Origin: Pedobacter sp. Leaf250
GTDB taxonomy: Bacteria > Bacteroidota > Bacteroidia > Sphingobacteriales > Sphingobacteriaceae
DNA length: 64,000 nt
Assembly (NCBI RefSeq): GCF_920984735.1
Contig: NZ_CAKLBU010000011.1
Location: forward strand, 62,001-126,000
Direction of reading: 5' to 3'
The position numbers and the translations under genes were made by a program. Of this stretch, positions 1 through 10,344 are shown in pieces. The first letter of the stretch is position 1. Each line of letters opens with the position of its first letter. The notes beneath the pieces were generated by a model. The model saw nothing but the letters and a program-made list of their open reading frames with translations. It ran no database searches and was not told the origin of the DNA.

Positions 1-1
1 G

Positions 2-670
2 GCGGTTAATTACAACATAGGCGGACGATACAATTTTGCTACATCAAACCAGCATAAATTCTCTTTATATGGCAATGCTTTTTGGAGAAATGGTTACGAC
101 AAAATTATTCAACAAACCCGAATCGACCCAGTAATAGAGGGACGGGAAAACCAGGTGGAGGATATTCAGGTAACTCAATTTGTAAATCTATCTAAAACAC
201 AATCTATAGGTTTTGAAGCTGAAGTAAACTATATCTTCGATAACAAGCTAAATGCTATGATTAATTTTTCAAAGTTCAATTCGCTCTACAAAGTTGAGCT
301 CGATGAGCGGGGAAATCCAAATAGTTTATACAACAAACAAGTTCCCAATGAACCTTTTTTCACCGTGAATGGAAATATTCAATACCGTTTCAACAATGTT
401 TTTCAAAAGAAATCTGCAATGAACGTGTATTATAATGCTGGATATGTTGCCTCATTCAGTACCATCTGGATTGAATCGGAATGGTTTACAACACCCAATC
501 AATTTACTCATGATTTAGGCGCCAGTTACCGCTTTCCGAACGGAAAACTAGTGGCGAGTTTGGATTGTAAAAACATGCTAAATGCAGAAGTATACGACAA
601 TTTCGGTGTTCAAAGACCTGGAAGAGCCTTTTATTTCAAATTAAACTACACTATAAATAATTTTAAATAA
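2..670 (+). CDS. TonB-dependent receptor, C-terminal part (5' end outside window)
   Basis: The frame is open from the first base of the window, so this is the last roughly 220 residues of a larger protein. They show alternating aromatic beta-strand patterns, 'FEAEVNYIFD', 'ASYRFPNGKLVASLDCKNMLNAEVYDNFGVQ' in outline (the usual LxxNLFNxxYxxxG-like penultimate strand motif), and a final strand ending in F-K after aromatic residues. This is the end of a 22-strand outer-membrane barrel that imports a siderophore or other large ligand using TonB energy. It lies 8 bp upstream of a DUF4374 lipoprotein and is probably co-transcribed with it. The ligand cannot be told from this fragment. Confidence 0.88.
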   Translation, partial: AVNYNIGGRYNFATSNQHKFSLYGNAFWRNGYDKIIQQTRIDPVIEGRENQVEDIQVTQFVNLSKTQSIGFEAEVNYIFDNKLNAMINFSKFNSLYKVELDERGNPNSLYNKQVPNEPFFTVNGNIQYRFNNVFQKKSAMNVYYNAGYVASFSTIWIESEWFTTPNQFTHDLGASYRFPNGKLVASLDCKNMLNAEVYDNFGVQRPGRAFYFKLNYTINNFK

Positions 671-678
671 GTAATAAT

Positions 679-2097
679 ATGAAAACTAATTTATTAAAAA
701 CCGCATTATTTGGATCTGCATTAGCCCTTAGCGCTCTAGTGGGCTGCAAAAAAAGTGGTAGCGAGAATCCAGAAACTGGAGTTTCAGGTCCAGATGTATG
801 GGCAAGAAAATACATTACCCTTACGGCTGCTTTTCCTGATGCAGAAGGCACAGCAGGTAATGGAGGTACAATGGCTTATGCAATTACACCGGAGCAGGCT
901 ATAAATCCCAATTTCGAAGTCAATGTTTTTACAAACGGTTATGGCTTAAGGTCTCAACGTACTGCTCGTGTTCAGGGATCGGCAAATGGAAATTTCCTAT
1001 ACAATATCCAATATACTGGAACAGATGGCGGTATTTTTAATAAATATAAAGTAGAGGGCGACAAAAATTTTGTTGATACCCGTGAAGAAGTGAATACAGA
1101 GCCAATTCTTGGTACTGCCCCTCGTTGGGTTGTGGCGGCAGATGGCATTGGAATTGGGGTGTTTGCATCGTCGGTAATTACAAGTGCACCAACTACAGGT
1201 GCAGGTGCTGATTTTGTTGATGTTAAAAGCACTGCTAAAATTGCAGTACTAAACTTAAATGATCCACAAATTACGCGTCAAACAGAATTTACGATTCCTT
1301 TTACTGCAGCACAAACTAAGGCAGGATATCAAATTGGCCGTATCGACGTTCCCGTATTAAATGCAGCGAAAACTAAAATTTTTATTGGCTGTAATTTGAG
1401 CAGAACGGATGTTACCAAAAAATCGGGTATTAATGAAGCCGGAACGGCTCAAACCTGGAGTGCCGGAACCAGAGAATTGGGTACCGCAACGTTGGTTGTA
1501 GATTATCCTTCTTTAAGCAATCCAAAATTAATTTATGCAGATCCTAGTTTAAGTAGAGTTAACAATCACTCTTATCGTACCATGACCCAATATGTGGGCA
1601 CAGATGGAAATATTTATCAAGCTACTGCAACTTCTGGTTCACAGATTTTACGTATCAACGCATCTACTAATGAATATGATAATAGCTATAATTTCAATTT
1701 AAAAACCGCTTTAGGTACCGCTAACAATGTTGCAATTAGCGCCTGGAAATATATTAAAGATGGTGTGGGTATTGTTCTTTTCACTGAAACCGGAGTTCAA
1801 GGTGGTTACCTGGCTTTGATAGATTTGAATGCCAGAACAGCTACGAGATTAGCAACTGAAAAACAAACTGATGCTGGCTATTCGGGCCTTACCGCAGCGC
1901 AAAACGGCGGAAAAGTTTTAACAGGTACATTCGGTCAATTTCAAAATATTGGTTTAGCTGGCGATAACGTTTATGTTCCATTGTCACCAAATGGAATTGA
2001 TGGAAACTTATATGTAATCAATTACAAAACTAAAACGATTACCAAAGGTGCTAAGTTAAAAAACCAATCAGGAAGCTTTTACCTAGGTGCTTATTAG
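679..2097 (+). CDS. DUF4374 family lipoprotein, partner of TonB receptor
   Basis: The 472-aa protein begins with a lipoprotein signal peptide whose lipobox LVGC puts the acylated cysteine at residue 23, so it is exported and anchored in the membrane. The rest is a repeated beta-rich sequence (WARKYITLTAAFPDAEG, YIQ-like strands, GGYLALIDLNARTATRL, GNLYVINYKTKTITKG) consistent with a beta-propeller, as expected for DUF4374. In Bacteroidota, DUF4374 proteins are commonly encoded beside a TonB receptor, as here (8-bp gap), and are thought to take part in iron or siderophore uptake; the exact role is not known. A strong terminator follows. The family call is from recognition of the sequence, not a search. 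Confidence 0.8.
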   Translation: MKTNLLKTALFGSALALSALVGCKKSGSENPETGVSGPDVWARKYITLTAAFPDAEGTAGNGGTMAYAITPEQAINPNFEVNVFTNGYGLRSQRTARVQGSANGNFLYNIQYTGTDGGIFNKYKVEGDKNFVDTREEVNTEPILGTAPRWVVAADGIGIGVFASSVITSAPTTGAGADFVDVKSTAKIAVLNLNDPQITRQTEFTIPFTAAQTKAGYQIGRIDVPVLNAAKTKIFIGCNLSRTDVTKKSGINEAGTAQTWSAGTRELGTATLVVDYPSLSNPKLIYADPSLSRVNNHSYRTMTQYVGTDGNIYQATATSGSQILRINASTNEYDNSYNFNLKTALGTANNVAISAWKYIKDGVGIVLFTETGVQGGYLALIDLNARTATRLATEKQTDAGYSGLTAAQNGGKVLTGTFGQFQNIGLAGDNVYVPLSPNGIDGNLYVINYKTKTITKGAKLKNQSGSFYLGAY

Positions 2098-2115
2098 AAA
2101 TAATATTGATTAAGA

Positions 2116-2150
2116 AAAATGGGCAATCTGGTAGGTTGCCCATTTTTTTT
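2116..2150 (+). terminator. Rho-independent terminator after DUF4374 gene
   Basis: AATGGGCAA, a 9-base loop, TTGCCCATT and a run of T: a clean stem followed by T8, 20 bases after the stop codon. Confidence 0.8.
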
Positions 2151-2211
2151 GTTAAATATTTGCAAACTAATTTATTTTATATGATAATTAATTGCTCTAA
2201 TGACAGATAAA

Positions 2212-2250
2212 AATCAAAATCCCCGGCTGAAATGAATCAACCGGGGATTT
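2212..2250 (-). terminator. Terminator of isocitrate dehydrogenase gene
   Basis: On the minus strand the stem CCCCGG...CCGGGG (with further A/T pairing inside) is followed by ATTTTGATTTTT, just past the icd stop codon. Confidence 0.7.
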
Positions 2251-2269
2251 AACACTAATAAATCTTTTA

Positions 2270-4845
<2,576 letters not shown>

Positions 4846-6051
4846 ATGAGTGAGCAAACTTTAGAACAACTTTTCAACACAGGCAATTTTGCCGAAGCAT
4901 CTAGCAGACTTATAGCAGGCGAAAAACTTTCAAAAACCTTGCAATCACATCAAAAGTCTCAAATCTTTGATCATCTTTTCCGCAATGAACAATACGAAAT
5001 TATTTTTCATTTAATTCAGGATAAAACCATCGAAACAGACATTTACGAATTTGAAAATTTTGATAGAAGTATATTTCAAACGGTGGTGAAGTATTTAAAA
5101 GCGGATGAAAAAGGTTTGATATTTTTTAAGGACTTCATTTCCAAATTCGATAACCTAAATGATGAAGTTTCTACCCAAACCCTGCTAGGTTATTTCTTTG
5201 AAAAATTGGTACCAATTGAGCTCATTCAAATTTTAATTGATGCTGGCTGTGATGTAAATTTCAAAAACAACGCAGAAGAAAGCTACATCCACCAAGTGGT
5301 AAAGAATAACCAAAAAAGATTCGATTTAGATGAAAACCAGTTGCACAAACTTCATTTAAATTATATCGATATATTGTTAAAAGAGGGTTTGGATATTGAT
5401 GCGCAGAACATCGTGGAAAAAACGCCTTTAATTAATGCTGTTGAGTCCAACAAAACACACTTTATTTCTTTCCTGCTGGAAAATGGAGCCAATCCCAATC
5501 ATTTGGATAAAACAGGAGATTCGGCTTTCTTTTATGCAGTAGCGCATTTGCAAAGCCTTGAAATGTATACCATTATGCGGAATTTTACATTACCGCAATT
5601 CGAAATTTTAAATAAAAATCAGGTTACTTTATTATTCGAATATGTAAGGATGATGTATCATTCGGATACTGAATGTACCTTACTAATTAAATTGCTCGAT
5701 GATGGTGCAGACCTTTACCAGCCTAGCATTTATTACAGCACTGAAACTACACCACTAGATTTAATCGCTGAAAAACCAGCGTCCATTTTAGAAGCTATTT
5801 TAAAGTCTGGTAAAGTAGATATAAATAGATGTGATGATAAAGGAAATACCTTGTTGCACAAAGTATGTGCACAAAACGTAAACTACGATGCCGAAAAAGC
5901 CAAAGAACTTTATAAAAAAGCTAAGCTTTTAATTGAAAACGATGCAGATGTTTCTGCTACAAATGATCAGGATAAAACAGCTCTAATGCTTGCATCTGAT
6001 GATAATTTAAAAACAAAAACTGTTGAACTATTAATGAAAAACGCTCGATGA
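4846..6051 (+). CDS. Ankyrin-repeat protein (first of three)
   Basis: A 401-aa protein without signal peptide or membrane segments, so probably cytoplasmic. Ankyrin-type repeats are clear from about residue 115: IQILIDAGCDVNFKN, TPLINAVESNKTHFISFLLENGANPNHLDKTGDSAFFYAV, ILEAILKSGKVDINRCDDKGNTLLHKVC, KLLIENDADVSATNDQDKTALMLASDD. The first 100 residues are helical and not obviously ankyrin. It is a close paralogue of the next gene over its full length, including a shared helical N-terminal half (FHLIQDKTIETDIYEFENFDRS versus LHLFVENKIIETDIYEYDS). The stop codon overlaps the next start (ATGA), so the two are translationally coupled. Ankyrin repeats bind protein partners; the partner is unknown. 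Confidence 0.85.
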   Translation: MSEQTLEQLFNTGNFAEASSRLIAGEKLSKTLQSHQKSQIFDHLFRNEQYEIIFHLIQDKTIETDIYEFENFDRSIFQTVVKYLKADEKGLIFFKDFISKFDNLNDEVSTQTLLGYFFEKLVPIELIQILIDAGCDVNFKNNAEESYIHQVVKNNQKRFDLDENQLHKLHLNYIDILLKEGLDIDAQNIVEKTPLINAVESNKTHFISFLLENGANPNHLDKTGDSAFFYAVAHLQSLEMYTIMRNFTLPQFEILNKNQVTLLFEYVRMMYHSDTECTLLIKLLDDGADLYQPSIYYSTETTPLDLIAEKPASILEAILKSGKVDINRCDDKGNTLLHKVCAQNVNYDAEKAKELYKKAKLLIENDADVSATNDQDKTALMLASDDNLKTKTVELLMKNAR

Positions 6052-7244
6052 CATTAGAAGAAACCATAAGAAACCGAGATTTTACAAATACACTTGCTGT
6101 ACTTGCAAACGGCGAGAAACTTCCATCAAATATTCACATTCAGGTAAAAGCAATGCTTATGGAAATTTTAATTGAAGAAAAGCAATTCGACATCCTGCAT
6201 CTCTTTGTGGAAAATAAAATAATCGAAACTGATATTTATGAATATGATTCATTCGACCACAGTTTCTTTGATGTTATCTTTAATTATAGAAAAATTGATG
6301 ATGATATAAACGCCTTTTTTGATACATTCATTGGTCATTTCAGCAACATAAACGATGAAATAAAAGGTGAAACATTATTGAGCTATGCATTTCTTCGAGG
6401 AGCAAGTTTAAGCAACATCCAAACGCTTGTTAATTATGGTTGCGATATCAGTTTCACTAATCACGAAGATGAAAACATCATTCATCAATTGGTGAAGGTC
6501 AATGCACCACACGGATTGGGTGGTGATCAATATATTGAATGTATGCATCATTACATCAAGCCACTGGCACAAATGGGTTTAAATGTTGATGCACCAAATA
6601 TCAAGAATGAAACCGCACTGATTTCCGCACTTAAATTTAGAAAGCCCTTTTTTATTGATGTACTTTTAGCCAACGGCGCCGACCCAAATCATATTGATCA
6701 TGATGGGAATAATGCATTTTATTATGCCATTATCTGGAATCACGACCTGAAAGCTTATTTAAAACTAAGCGAATATGCCTCACCAAATTTAAATGAAATC
6801 AATGGTATTGGACAAACAGCTTTGTTTAATTACGTAACGGAAATTAATTTTGATAGCATGGAAACAAACCAAGCTATTATAAAGCAACTGATTAATGATG
6901 GTGCAGATTTACATCTGGCTTGTAATCGTTATGGTGAACAAAAAACAACTATAGACATGGCCGCTGGAAAATCTCTAGAAGTTATTCAGGCAATTTTAGA
7001 AACTGGTTTTATCGATATAAATGTGCAAGACGAAAAAGGTAACACTTTATTACATAAAATTTGTGCTTATAACGTGAATGAAGACCACGATAAGGCCAAA
7101 GAAACTTACCGCAAGGTGAAACTTTTGCTCGAAAATGGTGCCGATGCCAGCATCACCAATGACCATGATCAAACACCAATGATGCTCGCTTCAGATGATA
7201 ATCACAAAATAAAAACAGTAGAACTTTTAATGAAACAAGCTTAA
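6048..7244 (+). CDS. Ankyrin-repeat protein (second of three, paralogue of the first)
   Basis: A 398-aa cytoplasmic protein that aligns with its upstream neighbour from end to end, most closely in the C-terminal repeats (VDINRCDDKGNTLLHKVC versus IDINVQDEKGNTLLHKIC; ATNDQDKTALMLASDD versus ITNDHDQTPMMLASDD). This points to tandem duplication. Ankyrin units include LSNIQTLVNYGCDISFTN, FFIDVLLANGADPNHIDHDG and KLLLENGADASITNDHD. It starts in a 4-bp ATGA overlap with the first gene and is followed after 12 bp by the third ankyrin gene, so all three are likely one operon. No enzymatic motif is visible. Confidence 0.85.
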   Translation: MTLEETIRNRDFTNTLAVLANGEKLPSNIHIQVKAMLMEILIEEKQFDILHLFVENKIIETDIYEYDSFDHSFFDVIFNYRKIDDDINAFFDTFIGHFSNINDEIKGETLLSYAFLRGASLSNIQTLVNYGCDISFTNHEDENIIHQLVKVNAPHGLGGDQYIECMHHYIKPLAQMGLNVDAPNIKNETALISALKFRKPFFIDVLLANGADPNHIDHDGNNAFYYAIIWNHDLKAYLKLSEYASPNLNEINGIGQTALFNYVTEINFDSMETNQAIIKQLINDGADLHLACNRYGEQKTTIDMAAGKSLEVIQAILETGFIDINVQDEKGNTLLHKICAYNVNEDHDKAKETYRKVKLLLENGADASITNDHDQTPMMLASDDNHKIKTVELLMKQA

Positions 7245-7256
7245 CAGATAAGAATT

Positions 7257-8603
7257 ATGTCGATGTCATTTATAATTGCCTGCGAGAGCGGCAAGAGGAA
7301 AATAGCCGAACTTTTACTGGCAAATAAAGAAGTTGAAATTGGTTATACTGATGAGAAAGGAAGAACAGCTTTGCACTATGCGGCACACCGGGGCTATTTG
7401 GACCTTGTTCAAATGCTCATCAATGAAGGTGCCGATTTAGATTATGCCGATCATGCTGGTGAAACACCATTTTACTTTGCTTGCTTACAGAAACAGAAAC
7501 AAACAGCACTTTATTTATTAGATCAAGGTGCAAAAATTGATATTAACGATTATAAAGGGAATAGCTTGCTTCACATTACTGCTGAAAATGGTCAAATTGA
7601 GGTTTTAGAAAAACTATTGAAAAAAGGCCTGGAAGTGGATAAGGAAAATAATGAAGCACAAACGCCATTATTAATTGCAGCCAGTTTTAGAAACAAAGAA
7701 GTGGTACAAATGCTATTAAATCATGGTGCCAACATCAATACCACTGATAAAGAAGGGAATTCTCCATTAATCTTTGCAGTAAAATCTAAAAACACACCGA
7801 TGGTTGATTTGATCTTAGAAAATGGCGGAAATATTAATCACGTTAATCATCAAGGTGAATCTGCATTGTTAATTGCTTGCTACGATTCGAACCGAATGCT
7901 CACCAAAATTTTGGTCGATAAAGGTGCAGATGTCTTTGTATCTTCAAAAAATGGCCTCTCTCCTATTTGGTATGCTTGTGCTAACAATCAGAAGGAGATT
8001 GTGGAATTGTTTTTAAGTCATGGTGTTAATGTTAATTATGCGAAACCATTATCTAACAATGACGACTCGATGTATTCTTACCTGGAATGGGTAGAAACAG
8101 CAAATAACATCTCAATCACGGCAAGTTTTTCTTTCAATAATTCTTATGAATATGGTGGCGAAAGCATGTTACACGTAGCGGCTAAAAGTGGTCATTTAAA
8201 TATGTTGAAATTACTACTAGAAAAAGGTGCTGATGTAGATATTCAAGATGAAAGTGGTAACACAGCTTTACATTACGCTGCTGCAAATGGCAAAAAAGAT
8301 GTGGTAAAATTTTTATTGGAAAAATCTGCAGATCCAACAATCGTAAATGTGAAGGAGCAAAAAGCAATCGACTATTCGAATATTAAAGGCTTTAACGAAA
8401 TTACGGAACTGCTGCTAAAATTTGGCCCATCAAATATTACAACCGATCCAGTTAAAGCTCCTGCACAACAAACAACCGAACCTACCCATAACGATATGGC
8501 CAGTAAAAAGCAAGCTTTGCTCGATTTGAAAGAGTTGTTAGATGCAGGCATTTTATCGCAAGAAGAATTTGATGTTGAAAAAGCAAAGGTTTTAAGGGGA
8601 TAG
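7257..8603 (+). CDS. Ankyrin-repeat protein with C-terminal SHOCT domain
   Basis: A 448-aa protein made almost wholly of about ten regular 33-residue ankyrin repeats (for example GRTALHYAAHRGYLDLVQML, GNSLLHITAENGQIEVLEKL, GESMLHVAAKSGHLNMLKLL, GNTALHYAAANGKKDVVKFL). After a proline/threonine linker the last 30 residues read as a SHOCT helix pair (LLDLKELLDAGILSQEEFDVEKAKVL), a short oligomerisation module often found at the ends of bacterial proteins. The repeats are much more canonical than in the two upstream genes, so it is not a simple third copy. The ATG at 7257 has a second methionine two codons later. Function unknown; protein binding is inferred. Confidence 0.9.
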   Translation: MSMSFIIACESGKRKIAELLLANKEVEIGYTDEKGRTALHYAAHRGYLDLVQMLINEGADLDYADHAGETPFYFACLQKQKQTALYLLDQGAKIDINDYKGNSLLHITAENGQIEVLEKLLKKGLEVDKENNEAQTPLLIAASFRNKEVVQMLLNHGANINTTDKEGNSPLIFAVKSKNTPMVDLILENGGNINHVNHQGESALLIACYDSNRMLTKILVDKGADVFVSSKNGLSPIWYACANNQKEIVELFLSHGVNVNYAKPLSNNDDSMYSYLEWVETANNISITASFSFNNSYEYGGESMLHVAAKSGHLNMLKLLLEKGADVDIQDESGNTALHYAAANGKKDVVKFLLEKSADPTIVNVKEQKAIDYSNIKGFNEITELLLKFGPSNITTDPVKAPAQQTTEPTHNDMASKKQALLDLKELLDAGILSQEEFDVEKAKVLRG

Positions 8604-8940
8604 AATTATATAATACACTATTTGAATTTAACGAAAAAACGAAAAATGCTTGAGATGGATTTATGAGGTTGTTTCGAAAGTAGAAAATTATAATAAGAAA
8701 GAAATATATCGTTCAACCTTCATTTCAGAGAAGGTGTGAATCTTAATGCCTTGTATAAACAGCATAAAGATTTCTAAATAAATTGGGAATGATTGTTATT
8801 TTAAATATCATTTACCTTGGAAGTAAAAATCATTTTCAAAGACATGCTCATCAATCAAGTTTGTTTTATCAAAAACATCTCCATGTATTTTATGTTATAT
8901 TTTTCGTGAAACCTATCCCTTTTCTCAAAAATATTAAATC
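8604..8940. other. Intergenic region, no gene seen
   Basis: 337 bp of AT-rich DNA between the ankyrin operon and the sorbosone-dehydrogenase-like gene. No protein-like frame, no strong hairpin with a T-run and no repeat were found. Some upstream part must carry the promoter of the gene at 8941; TTATATTTTTCG around 8891-8903 is a poor -7 candidate. Confidence 0.35.
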
Positions 8941-10260
8941 ATGAAAAATCAGATCCTTTACGCTACTTTATTTTCAGCCACAGCTTTATTCGGCTGTCAA
9001 TCTAACAAAACGGCCGAAAAACAGGGCGACTCTACCACAATAAGTACAGAAAATGAGCAGGTAAATTTGCCTGCTCCAGATACTACAGCCGCGAAAGATA
9101 AATTTAGCAAGGTAATTGGCTGGCCTGAAAATAAAATGCCAACAGCGCCCGAAGGCTTTGTAGTGAGCAAATTCGCAACTAATATAAAAAGTCCGCGGAA
9201 TACCTACATAGCGCCAAATGGCGATGTACTGATTGTGTTAAGCAATTCTGAACGCAGTACAAAAGAAAAAGTGGCCAACGCCGTTACCGGAAAATCAAAA
9301 TCTGAAGTTTCTGGTGCAAGTGCCAATACTATTTTATTGTATCGCGATGCAGATAAGGATGGCGTTGCAGAAATTAAAACCACATTTTTATCTGGTCTAA
9401 ACCAACCTTATGGAGTAACCATAATTGGCAATTCTTTTTATGTAGCCAATACCGACGGCCTTTGGCAGTATCCATACAAAACCGGAGATACTAAAATATT
9501 GAGCACCGGTAAAAAGATTTTGAGTTTGCCAGCTGGAGGATACAATAACCATTGGACCAGAAATTTAATTACCAATGCTGATAAAAGCAAAATTTATATT
9601 ACCGTTGGCTCGGGAAGTAATGTGGGTGAAAATGGTATGGAGAATGAGGTAAGAAGAGCGAATATTTTAGAAATAAATCCAGATGGAACAGGTGAAAAAA
9701 TTTACGCAAGTGGTTTACGTAATCCAGTTGGTGTAGATTGGGCACCTGGTACAAATATGCTTTGGACGGCTGTTAATGAGCGTGATGGTTTAGGAGATGA
9801 TTTGGTTCCAGATTACATTACAAGTGTTAAACCTGGAGGATTTTATGGTTGGCCTTATGCTTATTTTGGTCAAAATGAAGATCCTAGATTAAAAGGCAAA
9901 AATCCAGAGCTGGTTAAGAAAACGCTTGTTCCCGATGTTGCAGTTGGTTCACATACGGCATCATTAGGTTTAGCTTTTTACAAAGGCAACAAATTTCCAT
10001 CTAAATACCAAGGTGGTGCGTTCGTTGGTCAGCATGGTTCATGGAACCGTTCTGCACTGGCTGGTTATAAAGTTATTTTTGTTCCATTTAAAGATGGCAA
10101 ACCTACAGGAAAACCCGAAGATTTTTTAACTGGTTTTATTGCTGATGTAGATAAAGCAGAAGTTTACGGCAGACCGGTTGGCGTTACCCAAACCCCAGAT
10201 GGCGCTATTTTGGTTGCTGATGATGTGAGCGGAGTGGTTTGGAGAGTAGCCGCCAAGTAA
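8941..10260 (+). CDS. Sorbosone/glucose dehydrogenase-like lipoprotein
   Basis: A 439-aa exported protein with lipobox ALFGC (Cys19), then a low-complexity linker and a six-bladed beta-propeller. Propeller hallmarks are GFVVSKFATNIKSPRNTYIAPNGDVLI, NQPYGVTIIGNSFYVANTDGL, SGLRNPVGVDWAPG, LWTAVNERDGLGDDLVPDY, GGFYGWPYAYFG, FVGQHGSWNRS and GAILVADDVSGVVWRV. These match the PQQ-type glucose/sorbosone dehydrogenase family, which oxidises sugars or related alcohols outside the cytoplasm. Whether this copy binds PQQ cannot be judged here; no PQQ biosynthesis gene is in the window. A terminator hairpin follows at 10285. Confidence 0.88.
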   Translation: MKNQILYATLFSATALFGCQSNKTAEKQGDSTTISTENEQVNLPAPDTTAAKDKFSKVIGWPENKMPTAPEGFVVSKFATNIKSPRNTYIAPNGDVLIVLSNSERSTKEKVANAVTGKSKSEVSGASANTILLYRDADKDGVAEIKTTFLSGLNQPYGVTIIGNSFYVANTDGLWQYPYKTGDTKILSTGKKILSLPAGGYNNHWTRNLITNADKSKIYITVGSGSNVGENGMENEVRRANILEINPDGTGEKIYASGLRNPVGVDWAPGTNMLWTAVNERDGLGDDLVPDYITSVKPGGFYGWPYAYFGQNEDPRLKGKNPELVKKTLVPDVAVGSHTASLGLAFYKGNKFPSKYQGGAFVGQHGSWNRSALAGYKVIFVPFKDGKPTGKPEDFLTGFIADVDKAEVYGRPVGVTQTPDGAILVADDVSGVVWRVAAK

Positions 10261-10284
10261 ATAAATTAAATTCACAGTTAGAAT

Positions 10285-10327
10285 CGCAGATTAAAGTTTA
10301 GTTTTATGCTTTATCTGCGTTTTTTTT
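10285..10327 (+). terminator. Terminator after sorbosone dehydrogenase-like gene
   Basis: CGCAGATTAAAG...CTTTATCTGCG (one bulge) followed by T8. The ATG at 10306 that would start the next frame lies inside this hairpin, which bears on the start of that gene. Confidence 0.75.
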
Positions 10328-10344
10328 ATTCCAAACACACAATA

